The notes beneath the pieces were generated by a model. It had not been told where the DNA came from and did not search any database. It was given only the letters and a program-made list of their open reading frames with translations. Positions 35,965 to 47,800 of a DNA stretch of 64,000 nucleotides are shown here, one piece after another (position 1 is the first letter of the stretch; the number at the start of each line of letters is the position of its first letter). The position numbers were made by a program, and so were the translations under genes. The stretch lies in contig CM034243.1 in NCBI GenBank assembly GCA_019916065.1, forward strand, positions 28,546,147 to 28,610,146, given 5' to 3'. The DNA is from Vitellaria paradoxa. Taxonomy: Eukaryota; Streptophyta; Magnoliopsida; Ericales; Sapotaceae.

Positions 35965-36596
35965 AGTGAGGTTGATGTATCGGTTCGGTTTGAATTTATA
36001 TTTAATTCGAAACTAAATTGATTTTTTTGATTTTTAAAATTTGGATCCGATATCGAATTAATTTTAAATTAAAATCGAACTAAAAATATTATGTTACTTT
36101 TGTTTGATTTTTGGTTTAAGTCGAGTCTATTTTCAATTTAACTCATCTCGAGCCGAGTTAAACTCATTTCGGGATGATTATATTTATCACACATTTATCC
36201 CTTAAAAAAAATGTAGATGGAGCAAACAGATTCTATGATAAAAATTAAAAAAAAAAGGTATCAAAATAAATCACTTAAAAAAAGAAAATTAACTAAAATT
36301 TAATATAATTCATAATAAAATATAATTCCATAATATTACTAATATTATTTACTTTTATAATATTATATACTATATTTTTTGTTTAGTTTGGATTTATTTG
36401 GTTTAGGTTATTTTTTATTTAGTTTCTATTTGGTTCAGGTTGAGAGATACTCAACCCGAAAACCGAATTAAAAATATCAGTTTGCTAATTTTTAACCAAA
36501 AATCAAACCGAAAATGATATAAACCTGAATTAACCCGGATCAAAGTAATCAGATTAGTTTAGTTTTTGGATTATCCGATTTATCTGTGCACCTTAA
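35965..36596. mobile_element. hAT-like non-autonomous element, about 630 bp
   Basis: The left end AGGTTGATGTATCGGTTCGG and the reverse-complemented right end AAGGTGCACAGATAAATCGG form imperfect inverted repeats of the plant family that begins with AGGGGTGTGCA and GGTTCGG. The interior is GGTTTGGATTT/AAACCGAA-rich. Flanks TGTGTTTT (35957-35964) and TGTGTTTG (36597-36604) look like an 8-bp target duplication with one change. Confidence 0.6.
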
Positions 36597-36604
36597 TGTG
36601 TTTG

Positions 36605-38521
36605 CTCAAAAAAAATTAATTTTTATAAAATTTAAATTTTTTACTCGCTGTATAAATTAAGGAATTAAAACTTTTATAAATTTAAACTATTTTTTTTTAC
36701 CCCAAACATCTTCTTTGTTTGTTTCGAAGGAAAAAATATAAGGAATAAGAAAGAAAAAAAATACAAGATGTTTGTGTATTTTTTTCCCTTGTAAATATAG
36801 AAGAGAGAGAAAATATAGAAGAGAAAGAGAAGAGAGAAAATTAGAGAGAGAATTGGATACAAACTTGAAGTTATTCTTGATTTACGTTTTTTTGGACACC
36901 TCAAATTGCCTATTCAAAACCTGCTAAATTTTTTTTTAGTATCTGTAAGTTTTAAAAGTCATCGAGTTTTGATAACTTATTTATTTTCGCACATTACTTT
37001 TGAGATTGGTTGTTTCCGATATTCTATATTATCACATAATTAAATAATAATAATTGTCTTCCTGCACTTAAGGTGATAATTACTTACATCCCCTAAACTT
37101 TAGAAAGAAATATTTCCACCCCTTATACTTTGTACTAAAGTAAAATCGTGAATAGCATTCAAGTGAAAAAAAGGATAAAAATACACATCAAAATTAAATA
37201 AAAGTAGAAAATATAAGTGTAAGTAATATGAATTCTAGAGATATAAATATAATTTTTTTATGCTACTAAGAGCCAAAATTATTATCTTTAACTTATATTT
37301 TAACATTTTCACTTTAATCTAAAATATAATAAGTGCAAAAATGAGTTTTTAAAATGCAAGTAGTATAAATGATTTTTGCATTAAGTATAAGAGTTAAAAA
37401 GACAATTATTTCTCAAAAGAATGTTATATTTAATTTGTAAGTAAATTGTGTTAAACAAGAACTAGTAATTTTGGATAGTGAGGTACTAGTTATCTACGAT
37501 TCGATTTTTAATTTGGGTTACTCTGTGATGTAATTTAAATATATATTTAGTTAAGATTTAATAAATTGGATTTACATCACAAGTTTGGCGTATTAAATCA
37601 ATATTTTAAATTTTACTTTTTTTTGGATGGCTCAATGTGTTCGGGCTAGTTTGCGCGTACCTCGACTAATCCATGAGATTTTAAAATTAACGATCGAGTG
37701 AATTTTCAGTAGTCTTGAGGAGAGTCAAACTAATGTCCACTTAAATTTTACATGATTTGAATGAGATATATTTTATGAAATTTAAATTTTTAGCAGTTCA
37801 ATTAAGTTTTGAAAGTTTGATTTTTCAATGAAATTCACCTTTGTTGCCCAAAAATACAAGAAATAGTGAAGAAAGATAATTTGGATGTTTCCAACTAGGG
37901 AGCCTTTGACTAAGTTAGTAATAAGTTTAGAGAAAAATATAGAGAGAGAGACTTCAATTCACAATAATAAGCATACCTTGTTTAACCTCTTGAATATTTA
38001 TAAGTTAGGAAAAGAACAAATCAATGGAAAGTTGATTTGACAATAATGTAATTCTAAACCCACTAATTTATCTATTTTTATGATTACAGTAACAGTTTAA
38101 TTTGCATTCAATATACATTACTTTACATTTAATGTGCATTGTTATTTTCAGAGTAGTAGATAAAATATGACATTTAAAAAGTCCATCACTTTATGTTTGT
38201 CATTGACAAAGTAACAAACTAATTGAACTAACAACATTATAATAAATAAACTATATTAATTGCGATACCACTTTATAGTTGGAATTAAATTAGAATTTAA
38301 ATGTTTTACTCTGGAACCAAATTAGTAAGTTCGGGAATGAATTATACTTGAGGTTGACCCCATACTTATTTGGCATGCATGTGCTCGGGAAGAGCGTCAT
38401 GTGTGCTCGGATTGTTTTTGTTGAGTAACTTTATATGAATTTATTAATTATTCATACTCCTTTAGAGATAATATTATTATTAATTTATTTTAAATAAGTT
38501 TTATAATGTGACATTGATTAT
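36605..38521. other. AT-rich spacer
   Basis: No gene is supported. The lysine- and phenylalanine-rich ORFs come from base composition. A tract of AGAGAGAAAA type occurs at 36800-36850. Confidence 0.4.
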
Positions 38522-38524
38522 TAA

Positions 38525-38659
38525 GGGGCTGTTTGGATGTCAAAAAAGTACAAAAAATTGATGTAAAAATGATATGTGGCGAAATTTGATTGGATGAAGT
38601 TGAAACAAGTTGATAATTTTTTGAAACTTTTGGTATATTTTTGTAGTGCAAACAGCCCC
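38525..38659. mobile_element. Harbinger/Tourist-like MITE, 135 bp, TSD TAA
   Basis: It begins GGGGCTGTTTGGATG and ends GTGCAAACAGCCCC, a near-perfect terminal inverted repeat. Both flanks are TAA (38522-38524, 38660-38662). Confidence 0.9.
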
Positions 38660-38662
38660 TAA

Positions 38663-39862
38663 AGTTATCTATTTCAACCTATTTATATTATGAAAATTTT
38701 GACTTATTTAGATTTTACGTAATTTAAAAATTTTTTAATATTCGAGTTCTATCCGTTGAAAGCATTTTGTTATATGAATGATTTTTTGATATTTAAACTC
38801 TACATGCTGTTAAAAATATTTTGGATTAATTTTAGGAATTACCCCTACAGTTTAGACCTCGTCCTGTTTCAGTGAATTCGGATCTCCTGTCCCAAGTCTG
38901 AAACAGTATCATTTTAAACTTACTTACGGTTTTAATTAACCACATTTGAAAAACAAAATAAAATAAAATAAAAACTTGACATAGAAGTGGAAAATTCGGA
39001 GTCCCTCCTTCCAATACTCCAGGTAACCCAAGTGTATACATATATACCAATGTGTATATATTTGTATGTTCAGTTTCGCAGTTTTGGCTAATTATTTGAT
39101 TTCCGATCCAGAAGTTATTTGGGTTTTTGCAATCGCAGTTGATTTAGGGTTTTTTTTTTTTTTAATCTTTCTAACTCAAGATGTTCGAGTTCATTTACGC
39201 GTATCTTAATTAATTCTTTTAACTCGAAATTAATGACCGGTAAACCTCCAGTAGCTTGAAAGAGATTCAAATTAGCAATAATTGAGGAGCAAACTAAAGT
39301 GACTTAGTAGATCTCTCCATTCACTTACGGAGAGTTTTACTTTATTTTTTCCTTTTCTCTCTCTCTCTCTTTTTGTTTTTTTTACACTTGGGGACGGCAA
39401 TAAATAAGTTGATTTGCTAAGGTATTATATAGTGTACTTATTTTGAGTCCATTTTAATTTTATATTTGTGAAAATAAGAAAAACAGTTTAAAACATATTT
39501 GATCACTTGTACTTTCAAAATTTATTTTAGAAAATAAAAAATAAGTTTACACATAAAATGCAGAATGATAAAAAGTTGTTTTAGCATTTTTAACTTAGAA
39601 TAAAGAAAATCTTAAAAACGGAAAATAGAAAATGTCAACCAAATGCATTTTCTATTTTCCGTGTTTTAAGATTTTTAAAACATAAAACACATAAAACGAA
39701 AAATAGAAAATAAAAAATTAGAAATACAAACTAAATACTACTTAACTTTTAGAGAAATTGGTCAAAGAACAAGATTTACCAAAATTGCCAAGTGATGTTG
39801 GAAAATTCCTTAACATATTGTGATTTTCTAATTATAATTTTTGAGAAATTGTATTTCGAAAG
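38663..39862. other. AT-rich spacer
   Basis: No gene. Inverted AAAACGGAAAATAGAAAATG / CATTTTCTATTTTCCGTG segments at 39616-39665 could form a hairpin. Confidence 0.4.
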
Positions 39863-40430
39863 CAGGGGCGGAGCCAGAATTTTTGCTGAGGGAGCACCGG
39901 GCACCGAGAGGGGCACCGGTTGGGGGCACCAAGCACCTAAGAAAAAATAACAATCGACTTATTTTTCGATTAAGAGTAAGAGAAAAACGATGTTATTTTT
40001 AGAGAGAAAATAAATTATTCTTAAGTATTAACTAGTGAATATATTTATCACAGTTAATGGTTCAAGCACCTGAAATTTATTAGAGATATCCATCGCTACA
40101 AAAAATATTATTATTATTAAATTTTATTATCTATAGAATTTATTGTGTTATATGTTAAATTTACTAATAATATAAACAAAAATATGTAATAATGTATTAA
40201 AAGAATACACTTTATTTCACAAAAAATACCAAGTTTGATTCTTTTAAACTTCTTATATGTTAAAAAATTTTGAGTTAATTTTAAATTTTTAATAAAATCA
40301 AAATATCTTAATTTTTAATTAATTTAATTTTTAAATAAAATTAAAATAATAAAGAGGGTATTTTAGTAATTTTACCTTAAAAATTGAGGGGGTCACTTGC
40401 CCCCCTTGTCTCCATGTAGCTCCGCCTATG
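39863..40430. mobile_element. hAT-type non-autonomous element, 568 bp, 8-bp TSD
   Basis: Ends CAGGGGCGGAGCCA and TAGCTCCGCCTATG are terminal inverted repeats of the well-known plant family starting CAGGGGCGGAGCC. Flanks TTCGAAAG (39855-39862) and TTCGAAAT (40431-40438) give an 8-bp target duplication with one mismatch. The interior is noncoding. Confidence 0.85.
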
Positions 40431-40439
40431 TTCGAAATG

Positions 40440-40830
40440 ATTAGATTTGAGTTAAGTTCTAAATATGTTAAGAAGTTTAAAACTCAGTTAGTGTTGAATT
40501 TAAATGTTGGTATTTCAGTTAAAACAAAAATGGGATGTCATCCAAGCAAATCAACATACGAAGCGTGCTCGATGGATGCTTGAAGGTTTGAAACTCGTAG
40601 CCTACTCGCAAGGAACTCAAAGGTTCGAAATAGTTTGCAGCCTGCTCGGAAGATGCCCCGAAGGTTCGAACTAGAAGAGTTCTGTTTCCAGATTTTTCAT
40701 TTTCAACGCGGATTATTTGGATTTATATATATATATATTTCATAGGACTACGAGAAGAAAGAGGGTAGAACAATATTTTCATATACTGAAATGCTTCAAG
40801 AGTATTTTCTTAGATTCCTAGTAAATTAAA
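40440..40830 (+). mobile_element. LTR-like remnant
   Basis: Short direct motifs (GCTCGATGGATGCTTGAAGG, then AAGGTTCGAAATAG and AAGGTTCGAACTAG) are followed by a TATA tract at 40720-40738 and a transcript-start-like region, as in plant copia LTRs. Edges are unknown. Confidence 0.4.
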
Positions 40831-41545
40831 TTTGTTACCAAAAATTCGAAAATAAATAAAAAGATTCAAATTGGCTTTAGTGAAACTGTTGAAAGAATAG
40901 AATAAATTATAATTGTGATTTAAACAATTATAATCAAGGAATCGACCATCTTATAATCAAGGAATCAACCAATCACAAATTTTGCTCTGGCATCCTCTAT
41001 TTCATATTTCCAGTCCCCATAGTTTCTTTGCAGTTTTTATTGCATAATAAACATTGTACAACGAGTCATGTAAACCATTCATGACATAATTTCTGCGCAA
41101 GAAATTAGAATGCTTCCAAGCCTCAATAACGTTGATGATTTGCATGTCTATTTCACTCTCAGATAACTTAGAGGCTTCCTCGGTTAAGAATCTCACAAGA
41201 TTCAAGATGGTCAGATAGAACAACATCTTTTGCTGTCACCTTTTAAAGTTCTATCCATTGAACTTTTTAAGTTTCTCACCATGATTGACAAAAAATCGTA
41301 GGAGCAAAGGTTGGTGCCGACAATTGGATAGTAGAGGCAGAGGCAGAGGCAAATCCTTTGGCCTCGTTTGCAGCAAGCACATCAGCAACATTGTTTTCCA
41401 GTAGCCATTTTGAAATTGAGTTAAAATCTATTTTAAGATTGTTACCAAATTTTCAAAAATAAATAAAAAATTTTAACTAGCTTTAGTGAAATGGTTGAAT
41501 GAATGGAATAAATTATAATTGTGATTTAAACAATTTTAATAATAA
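40831..41545 (+). repeat. Direct repeats of about 105 bp bracketing the gag relic
   Basis: Copies at about 40831-40941 and 41438-41545 share GTTACCAAA, AAATAAATAAAAA, GGCTTTAGTGAAA and GAATAAATTATAATTGTGATTTAAACAATT (about 85% identity). They flank the copia gag fragment on both sides. Confidence 0.75.
40985..41400 (-). pseudogene. Copia gag fragment (UBN2-type), minus strand
   Basis: Minus-strand translation gives HGEKLKKFNG then WQQKMLFYLT (about 41290-41210, frame changes), LVRFLTEEASKLSESEIDMQ and HSNFLRRNYVMNGLHDSLYN with a following AIKTAKKLWG. That is the gag N-terminal region of plant Ty1/copia elements. It ends at a stop after 74 in-frame residues. No pol sequence follows, so only a gag relic remains. 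Confidence 0.8.
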
Positions 41546-42000
41546 AAATAATTATAATAACAATATATAATAATAAAAAAATTGAATAGTATAAGGACAA
41601 ATTATACCAATAAAATTACCAATGACCATATTAGACAGTTTCTTTAAAACGGATTCATCTTCTCTCGTATGTGCTCGAGGTTTTTTTGAACATCTGTCTC
41701 CTAGAATACAACGGTTGGCAGCGATGAAGCAAGCACAACATTTGTCGACAAACTTGAACAATGTTAAAATACTATCAAAACTATGCAAATGTAGAAAGCA
41801 AAAAGAAAGGAAGAGAATTTTCCGGCATATTTTGAAAACAGAATGGAGTCTTTATATATAGGCAGTGTGGGGGCAATTCTGAATGAAATAGCATATGCAT
41901 ACTGTTGTTACAACATTCAAACCAATTAAATCTGTTTGCTAATGCTGCTGTTATAGAATTCAAAAATTAAATTTGTAACAACATATTCAATGCTGTTGTA
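41546..42000. other. Unassigned stretch, possibly retroelement leader
   Basis: A 79-aa + strand ORF (41622-41861) and overlapping minus ORFs have no recognised domain. The position next to the gag relic suggests LTR/leader sequence. Confidence 0.3.
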
Positions 42001-42230
42001 GCTGTTATAACTAATTAAATCAGCTTTTAAAACTGTTTAAAACATGTTTGTAACTACTAAATTTAGGAAAAATTTAAAAATAGTAGGCTAAATAAAAATT
42101 GGGCTTGTCGTGAGACAGCTACAACTAATTAAATCAGCTTTTAATACTGTTTAAAACATGTTTGTAACTGTTCAATTTGGAAAAATTTTATACATATCAG
42201 GCTAAATAAAATTGGATACAATTGGGCTTG
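42001..42230 (+). repeat. Tandem duplication, about 115-bp unit
   Basis: Units at 42001-42108 and 42118-42230 share ACTAATTAAATCAGCTTTTA, GTTTAAAACATGTTTGTAAC and TTGGGCTTGTC. Confidence 0.8.
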
Positions 42231-43371
42231 TCACAAGCCCCACTTTCTATTCTAGCATTCGTGTTTGCAAGTCCCGCGCTTACACACGATGGAAGTTCAT
42301 CGGGCCTTCGTTGGTGCATTGGATTTGCATCCTTCCTACGTAGGATCCTGAGGTAGGTATAGTGCTTCTATTAGTTAGTTACCACTCCCAAGGAATGTAA
42401 CTACATATAAAGCACTCAAAATCCTTGGTTTTTCCCAATGCGGGACAAGTGTTTTCTCTTTTCCCACTTAGCCTTTTTTTCCTTCCAAGTTAATGGTGAT
42501 CTTTTGAAACACACCCATTCATCATTTAATATTATATTTTCCAACAAAAGTTTCATACAATGTTGTGTTGTTCTTCAACGGACTGAAGATCATTCTTTCG
42601 CTTGGAGGGTTCATAATGAGGATCGTGGATTCAATTGAGGTAACTTTGTATTCTTGAAACTTGTAACCATTTATGGTAAAAGAGTTCTCTCCCGTGTTGA
42701 TAAATGTTTCCACATTAAATTTCTCTCTTCTTTATTTTTCCGCACGTGCTTGGTTGTGTTTAATTGCTTAATACTAGGTCTTTACAAAATTTTTCATGTT
42801 GGATCAAAAGTTCAGTGCTTAAGGCCATGGAATATCAAAGGGAAAAAATGCTTATTGAGTTGTTGATTGAGATGCCTAATGGAATTGCCACTTGTTTTAT
42901 TCTTGATGGAAAATAAGGATCGAGTTGGATATTTTGGAATTTGTGTAAAAAAAAAAGAAAAAAAAAAGAAAATTGAACTGTTTATAGGGTCCTTCAGCTT
43001 CCTTCTCTGTGTTGAAGGATTAATACAAGCTCATAATCTTCATTTTTCATAGGTTTGAAAAAAGGTTCACTCACACTATTTTGTGTTTGAAATTTTTGCA
43101 TATTTGGAAATGGAAATGAGAGGATTCAAAAGCTCTTTGGGTGAGACAGGCTGCATTAAACATTTTTAACTTATTTACTCAATTTTCTTTATAAAATTAG
43201 AGATCATTTATCATAGATTTTATTGCTGCAATTTCTAATGCGAATGCCATATGTTAGTGTGTTCATTATATTTGGAGCAAAATCTTGAGGAGTAGCAGAG
43301 CACATTTAGACTTTGATTCTATGAAGTAACATATGTCATTGAAATAATCTTCTTAGAAAACAAAAAGAAAC
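42231..43371. other. Spacer with unrecognised short ORFs
   Basis: Several + strand ORFs of 60-70 aa (42438-43052) show no known domain or consistent splice pattern. Possible gene debris. Confidence 0.25.
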
Positions 43372-44173
43372 TGTTAGGGATTATATTATAAATTAGCAAA
43401 TCCATGATTAAACAAAGTATCCTGTAACTTTTAAACTTAGTATACGTTAAGGCACTTAGTCTTGAGTCAAGTAAAAAAGTAAAGGCCTCAGGAAAGCATT
43501 ATGATAAACTTGAAAGTTTGGAACAAACTGAACAGAGTTAAAACAACAATAATGTTGGATGGTCGCGAGATGGTGCAAGATAAATATGAAAGCCAGTTTT
43601 TAGAAATTGGCAGTGTGAGAAGGCCACTCTGAGTCGCAAGAAGGCACAAGAAGAGTGCAAGAAGACCGCAAGAATGAGCTTCCCGTGAAGTGATAATTCT
43701 AGACCTTTCAGGTTGCTGATTATGAACCCTACACATCTCCAGGGTTGATATAAATATTCACTGGATGTGCTTAGAGTTTTACACAGAGGGAATAATCACC
43801 GTTTTGTCTGCCAGACAAGTCTATTGTTCTCTAACTACTTAGCTAAGTCTTCTTGCATGTGTGTGATTCGAAGGAGTTTAGATCGTTGAGCACTAAGGAT
43901 TCAGCAAAAGAGAGTTGTTGAGAATTTGGTGTCGTGCCTTTGAGGAGTCAAAAGGCTTACGCTAAGGGAGTTGGCAAATCAAGGATTCAAGCATAAGTTA
44001 ATAATATAGAGTCAAAGAGTCGATCTATTAAGATGTTGAGTTTTGTAACCAATGCTGTGAATTAGTGAAAGTTTTTAAGAATTTTCCTATGTAAAATTCC
44101 TCGCTTCATATATTGTTTTCTCTATTTATTGTTATATGTTTGAGTTGATTGATTAATTGGGATATTTAGAACA
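43372..44173 (+). mobile_element. Probable copia-type solo LTR, about 800 bp
   Basis: It starts TGTTAGGGATT and ends ATTTAGAACA (TG...CA). Inside are motifs GTCGCGAGATGGTGCAAG and CGCAAGAAGGCACAAGAAG, a TATA box (TATAAATATTC at 43750) and a TTTGTAACCAATGCTG-type 3' part. No matching 5-bp target duplication was found, and the 3' edge is a guess. Confidence 0.45.
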
Positions 44174-44426
44174 TAGTATGGAAATTCAAAAACAATCAGT
44201 TAAGTCACCAAATCCAACATGTGACCCAAGGTTATATTTGTTCAAGTACAAAAAGTGCACAAACGAGAAATTATAAAATGAAAAGAGGACCAGTTCTCTC
44301 AAATATAATTCTAATAACATGTTGGGTATCTAACTCAAAACTAACTAATAAAGTGTGTCGAGACACATTAGGATATTATTTTGTTTGGGAGGTAATATTT
44401 TATTGATGTGAGATAAATCCCCATAA

Positions 44427-44750
44427 AGAAGCTCGACTACACATAAGACGAGGGGAGAGAAGGGCCTCGACCTTAAATCCCAGGTGTTAAGGTAAGAGAA
44501 GTCTATCTCTTACATAGAAGAAATAAAATTTTTGATGGGCTGATGTGGAACAACTTATAATAGCCCCTCACACTGGCATGCATGAGCATCAGTACAGTGT
44601 GGACTATAGTGAGATACAGTTGAAAATGGCCAAGCCAAGAAATCAAACAGCACTTAAGAGAAAAGGTCTCAATCTTAAAATTTAGGTATTGAGGTGAGAA
44701 GAGAAATAACTTTTCTCATAGGTTAACGTAAGACCACTTCTAACAATCCC
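44427..44750 (+). repeat. Dispersed repeat, third copy of the family at 11335-11790
   Basis: It shares CAGGTGTTAAGGTAAGRGAAG, CTATCTCTTA, GGGCTGATGTG, CAGTGTGGACTATAGTGAGA and CAGTTGAAAA with 11335-11790. It lies directly downstream of the IQD gene and may overlap its 3' UTR. Confidence 0.65.
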
Positions 44751-44826
44751 AACAATCACTATAGTCTATAGTACAGTCCTAAACTCCAGACCAACTCAAC
44801 GACTATACCACAGTAACTAGTGAATT

Positions 44827-47800
44827 TCAGGTGAGAGCACCATTTCGATCCCAATTGGGTAATGAGCATTCTGAATCAAAGCTGAGATTCTTCAAACTTC
44901 TGTTTAATTTCAGACGACCCGGAAGACCTTTCAAACGCGGAGATCTCTGTTGGAGACCGCTGAGATTACACCTACTACTGCGGCTGCTTGTCACTTCACT
45001 GTTGATAGAACATCTAGGAGAGAGCCTATGCTTATGCGGAGTATTGCTCTCAGAATAATAAGCATCTAAATTTATTTCCCTCCTTGGAGAACTCATTGAT
45101 CTCACTCTTGCCTTGGCAGATTCGGTGGCAGCCATGTAAGTTGGAACAACCGGAGTGCTTGCGAAACCATTGTCGTCTCCAGCAGACCGCTGTCTCCTAT
45201 GATGAAATGATCTTCTCTGAACAGGTAAAGGAGAAGAATCCAATCTCTCTGTTTGATATTTTTTCACACAACTTCTTAGTTTTGCATTTGGAGGGAAATC
45301 TGTGTCCGGATTCTTTGACAATTGTGTGTCCACCCATTGTTCTAGCCAATATCTCCATCTTGAATTTACCTTGCTCGGTTCTGACTCTGCAGACCTCTGA
45401 AAATATTTGTGCTTATGAGCAAAATAACTGAAGTAGGAGAAACTATATCTATTTGAATTATAGAAAAAGGAACCTAAGGTAAGGAGCTTACACGATGACT
45501 TATTAAGTATTCGTTTATCCTTTCTCTCTTCATAAAGGTTTCTGTCTTCTTTGAGAATAAGGCATTTGATTCATCTTTTAATCGGAGGTTATCATCCCAC
45601 CTTCTCTGATTGTTTGAATCAAGCTACAAATTTAAAAGTTATGCCAAATATTTAATAGTGACAATTGAATAGCACAAACCATTAATAAATATTAACACCG
45701 TTTATTATAATTAAAAAACAAATACATGTTTAGGTCCAGGAGAGATGGATTAGTGCTAAATTTTCTCCAACTTTCTCTAATTTTTTTCAATTTTACCATT
45801 AATAAATATTAACACTGTTTATTATCTTCAATTGTTTTTCGACTTTACCATTAATAAGGTTTCGTTTGGAGCTCTCCAAAAAAAAAATAAAATTCTACAA
45901 ATCTCTACAAACATGAATTACAAGACAATAAAATTTAAATTCTTCACTCACTGCACGAATTACTAGACATTCACTTTTATAATTTTATACAATTTTATAC
46001 AACTCCAAACACTCCCTAAATATTAACACTGTTCATTATCTCTAAAAAACAAATACATGGTTTGGTCTAGGAGAGATGGATTGGCCAAATTTTCTCCAAC
46101 TATCTCTAACTTTTACAAATTTTTACTAAACATCAAATTAACTACCAAAATGCCACATGTCAGCGCCATATACAAAATTACATTTTTTAAAAAATGGCGC
46201 TGTACATATCGGTCTCATTTCCTAAAAAGTTTTGGGAAGTCGGTGACTTAATAGAAGCAAAAGCAATAAAATGTTCGAGAACACATGGTGGTTGTTGATC
46301 CTTTTTCTTTTTCCATTTACTGAAAGTTCTGTTCTTGATGTCATGGAAATTAAGTTAAAACCAGATAAACTGAACTAAACCTTAAGGCAAAGTTTGAAGT
46401 TTAATTGAGTTGTCTACACTGACTCTGCAGGGCAAGTAAGTGATTGTTTTGCATTTAATTTTATTACCTTGTCTTTGAAATACTGCAAATTCCGAGTTCC
46501 TTCAGCAATTTGAATTCTTCTTGCACAGATCTGTGACTGGATACCTACTACGGACTGCAAACGCTTAAGAGTGGTGACGGCTTGGCGCCTTACAGCATGG
46601 CCACGAATGATTGCTTGAAGCCTCACGATTCCCTTCAGTGCTCGTAAAGCTTTTCTTGCCTGCAATACTCACCACTTTAATTTGGAAATCTATTAAAACC
46701 ACACTATTAATCTATGTGGTAGTTAGGATTTGATTGTTGCATCACTAAGAGCCCGTTTGGAGGTTAAAAAAAAAGCAAAAAAATAAAATTTTTTGTAGTT
46801 TTTTATGTTTTTTTTTTTTTTTTTTAGTTATAATTTTTTTGTGTTTTTAGCAATTTTTTACAACTTTTAGTTATAATTTTTTAGTTATAATTTTTTTTTT
46901 GTAATTATAATTTTTTGGTGTGTTTGGTGGAACAAAGTATAATTTTTAGCAATTTTTTACAACTTTTAAGTATTTGATAAGCTTTTTACTGTAGCAGAGC
47001 AGAAAAGTGACAATTTTTGTGTGTTTGGTAAAACTTTTTGTGAAATAAATTACTGTAGCAGAATAGAAAAGTGAGAAAAATTGTGGTTCCACCAAACGCA
47101 CCAAAAGTTACAAAATAATGTAACTTTTGGTATTTTTTTACCTTTTTTGAGCCTCCAAATGGGCTCTAAAATATGTATTTATATATATATATATATATAG
47201 TGATAATATCAGAGTAAATATTATTAATGTTAGAGCATTTCATTACACTCTCTACATATTTACTATTATGATGCGTTAATTATGTTTTAGTATTAACAAT
47301 ACATATTCTGGTATTACCCTATATACATTGCTTACTAATTTTTTAAATTGTAGTTCGATTAGGGAAAGTATCATCATTAAAATCACTATGATAAGATCTC
47401 CAGAGACCAAGTAGAAAATCTTGAAGAAAATTTCATTCTCAACTCCAATGGCTTCCTTTTATGTTTGATTCATACTGGCTGAGAGGAAGGAGAATGTAGT
47501 AGTGAGAAAGCTATAAATTTCTAACTTCTTCTTGGTTGATCTAGAAATGGGTAGGGGAAAAGATTATAGACATTTGTTGAAAATTCATTGTTTTTGTTTA
47601 GTCACCTACAAAAGCAAAAGGAAAAATGAATCAAGTAGAACATTTATTCTTCCCTTTCTTTTTCATTAAAACCTAAGAACCGACCTGGGGTGATTTTTAG
47701 AAAGCAGTGGTCCCAATGCTTTCACTTCTATATTTGGTTGCTAATAAAAATGGGAACAAGAACAGGAATAAGAATGAAATTCTAGTATTTGTTGTATCAA

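Noticed and set aside
41622..41861. 79-aa plus ORF as an exon
   Set aside because: Overlapped by minus ORFs; no domain; next to a gag relic, so more likely retroelement leader.
44831..45431. Plus-strand ORFs of 75 and 115 aa
   Set aside because: They are antisense shadows of the last IQD exon.
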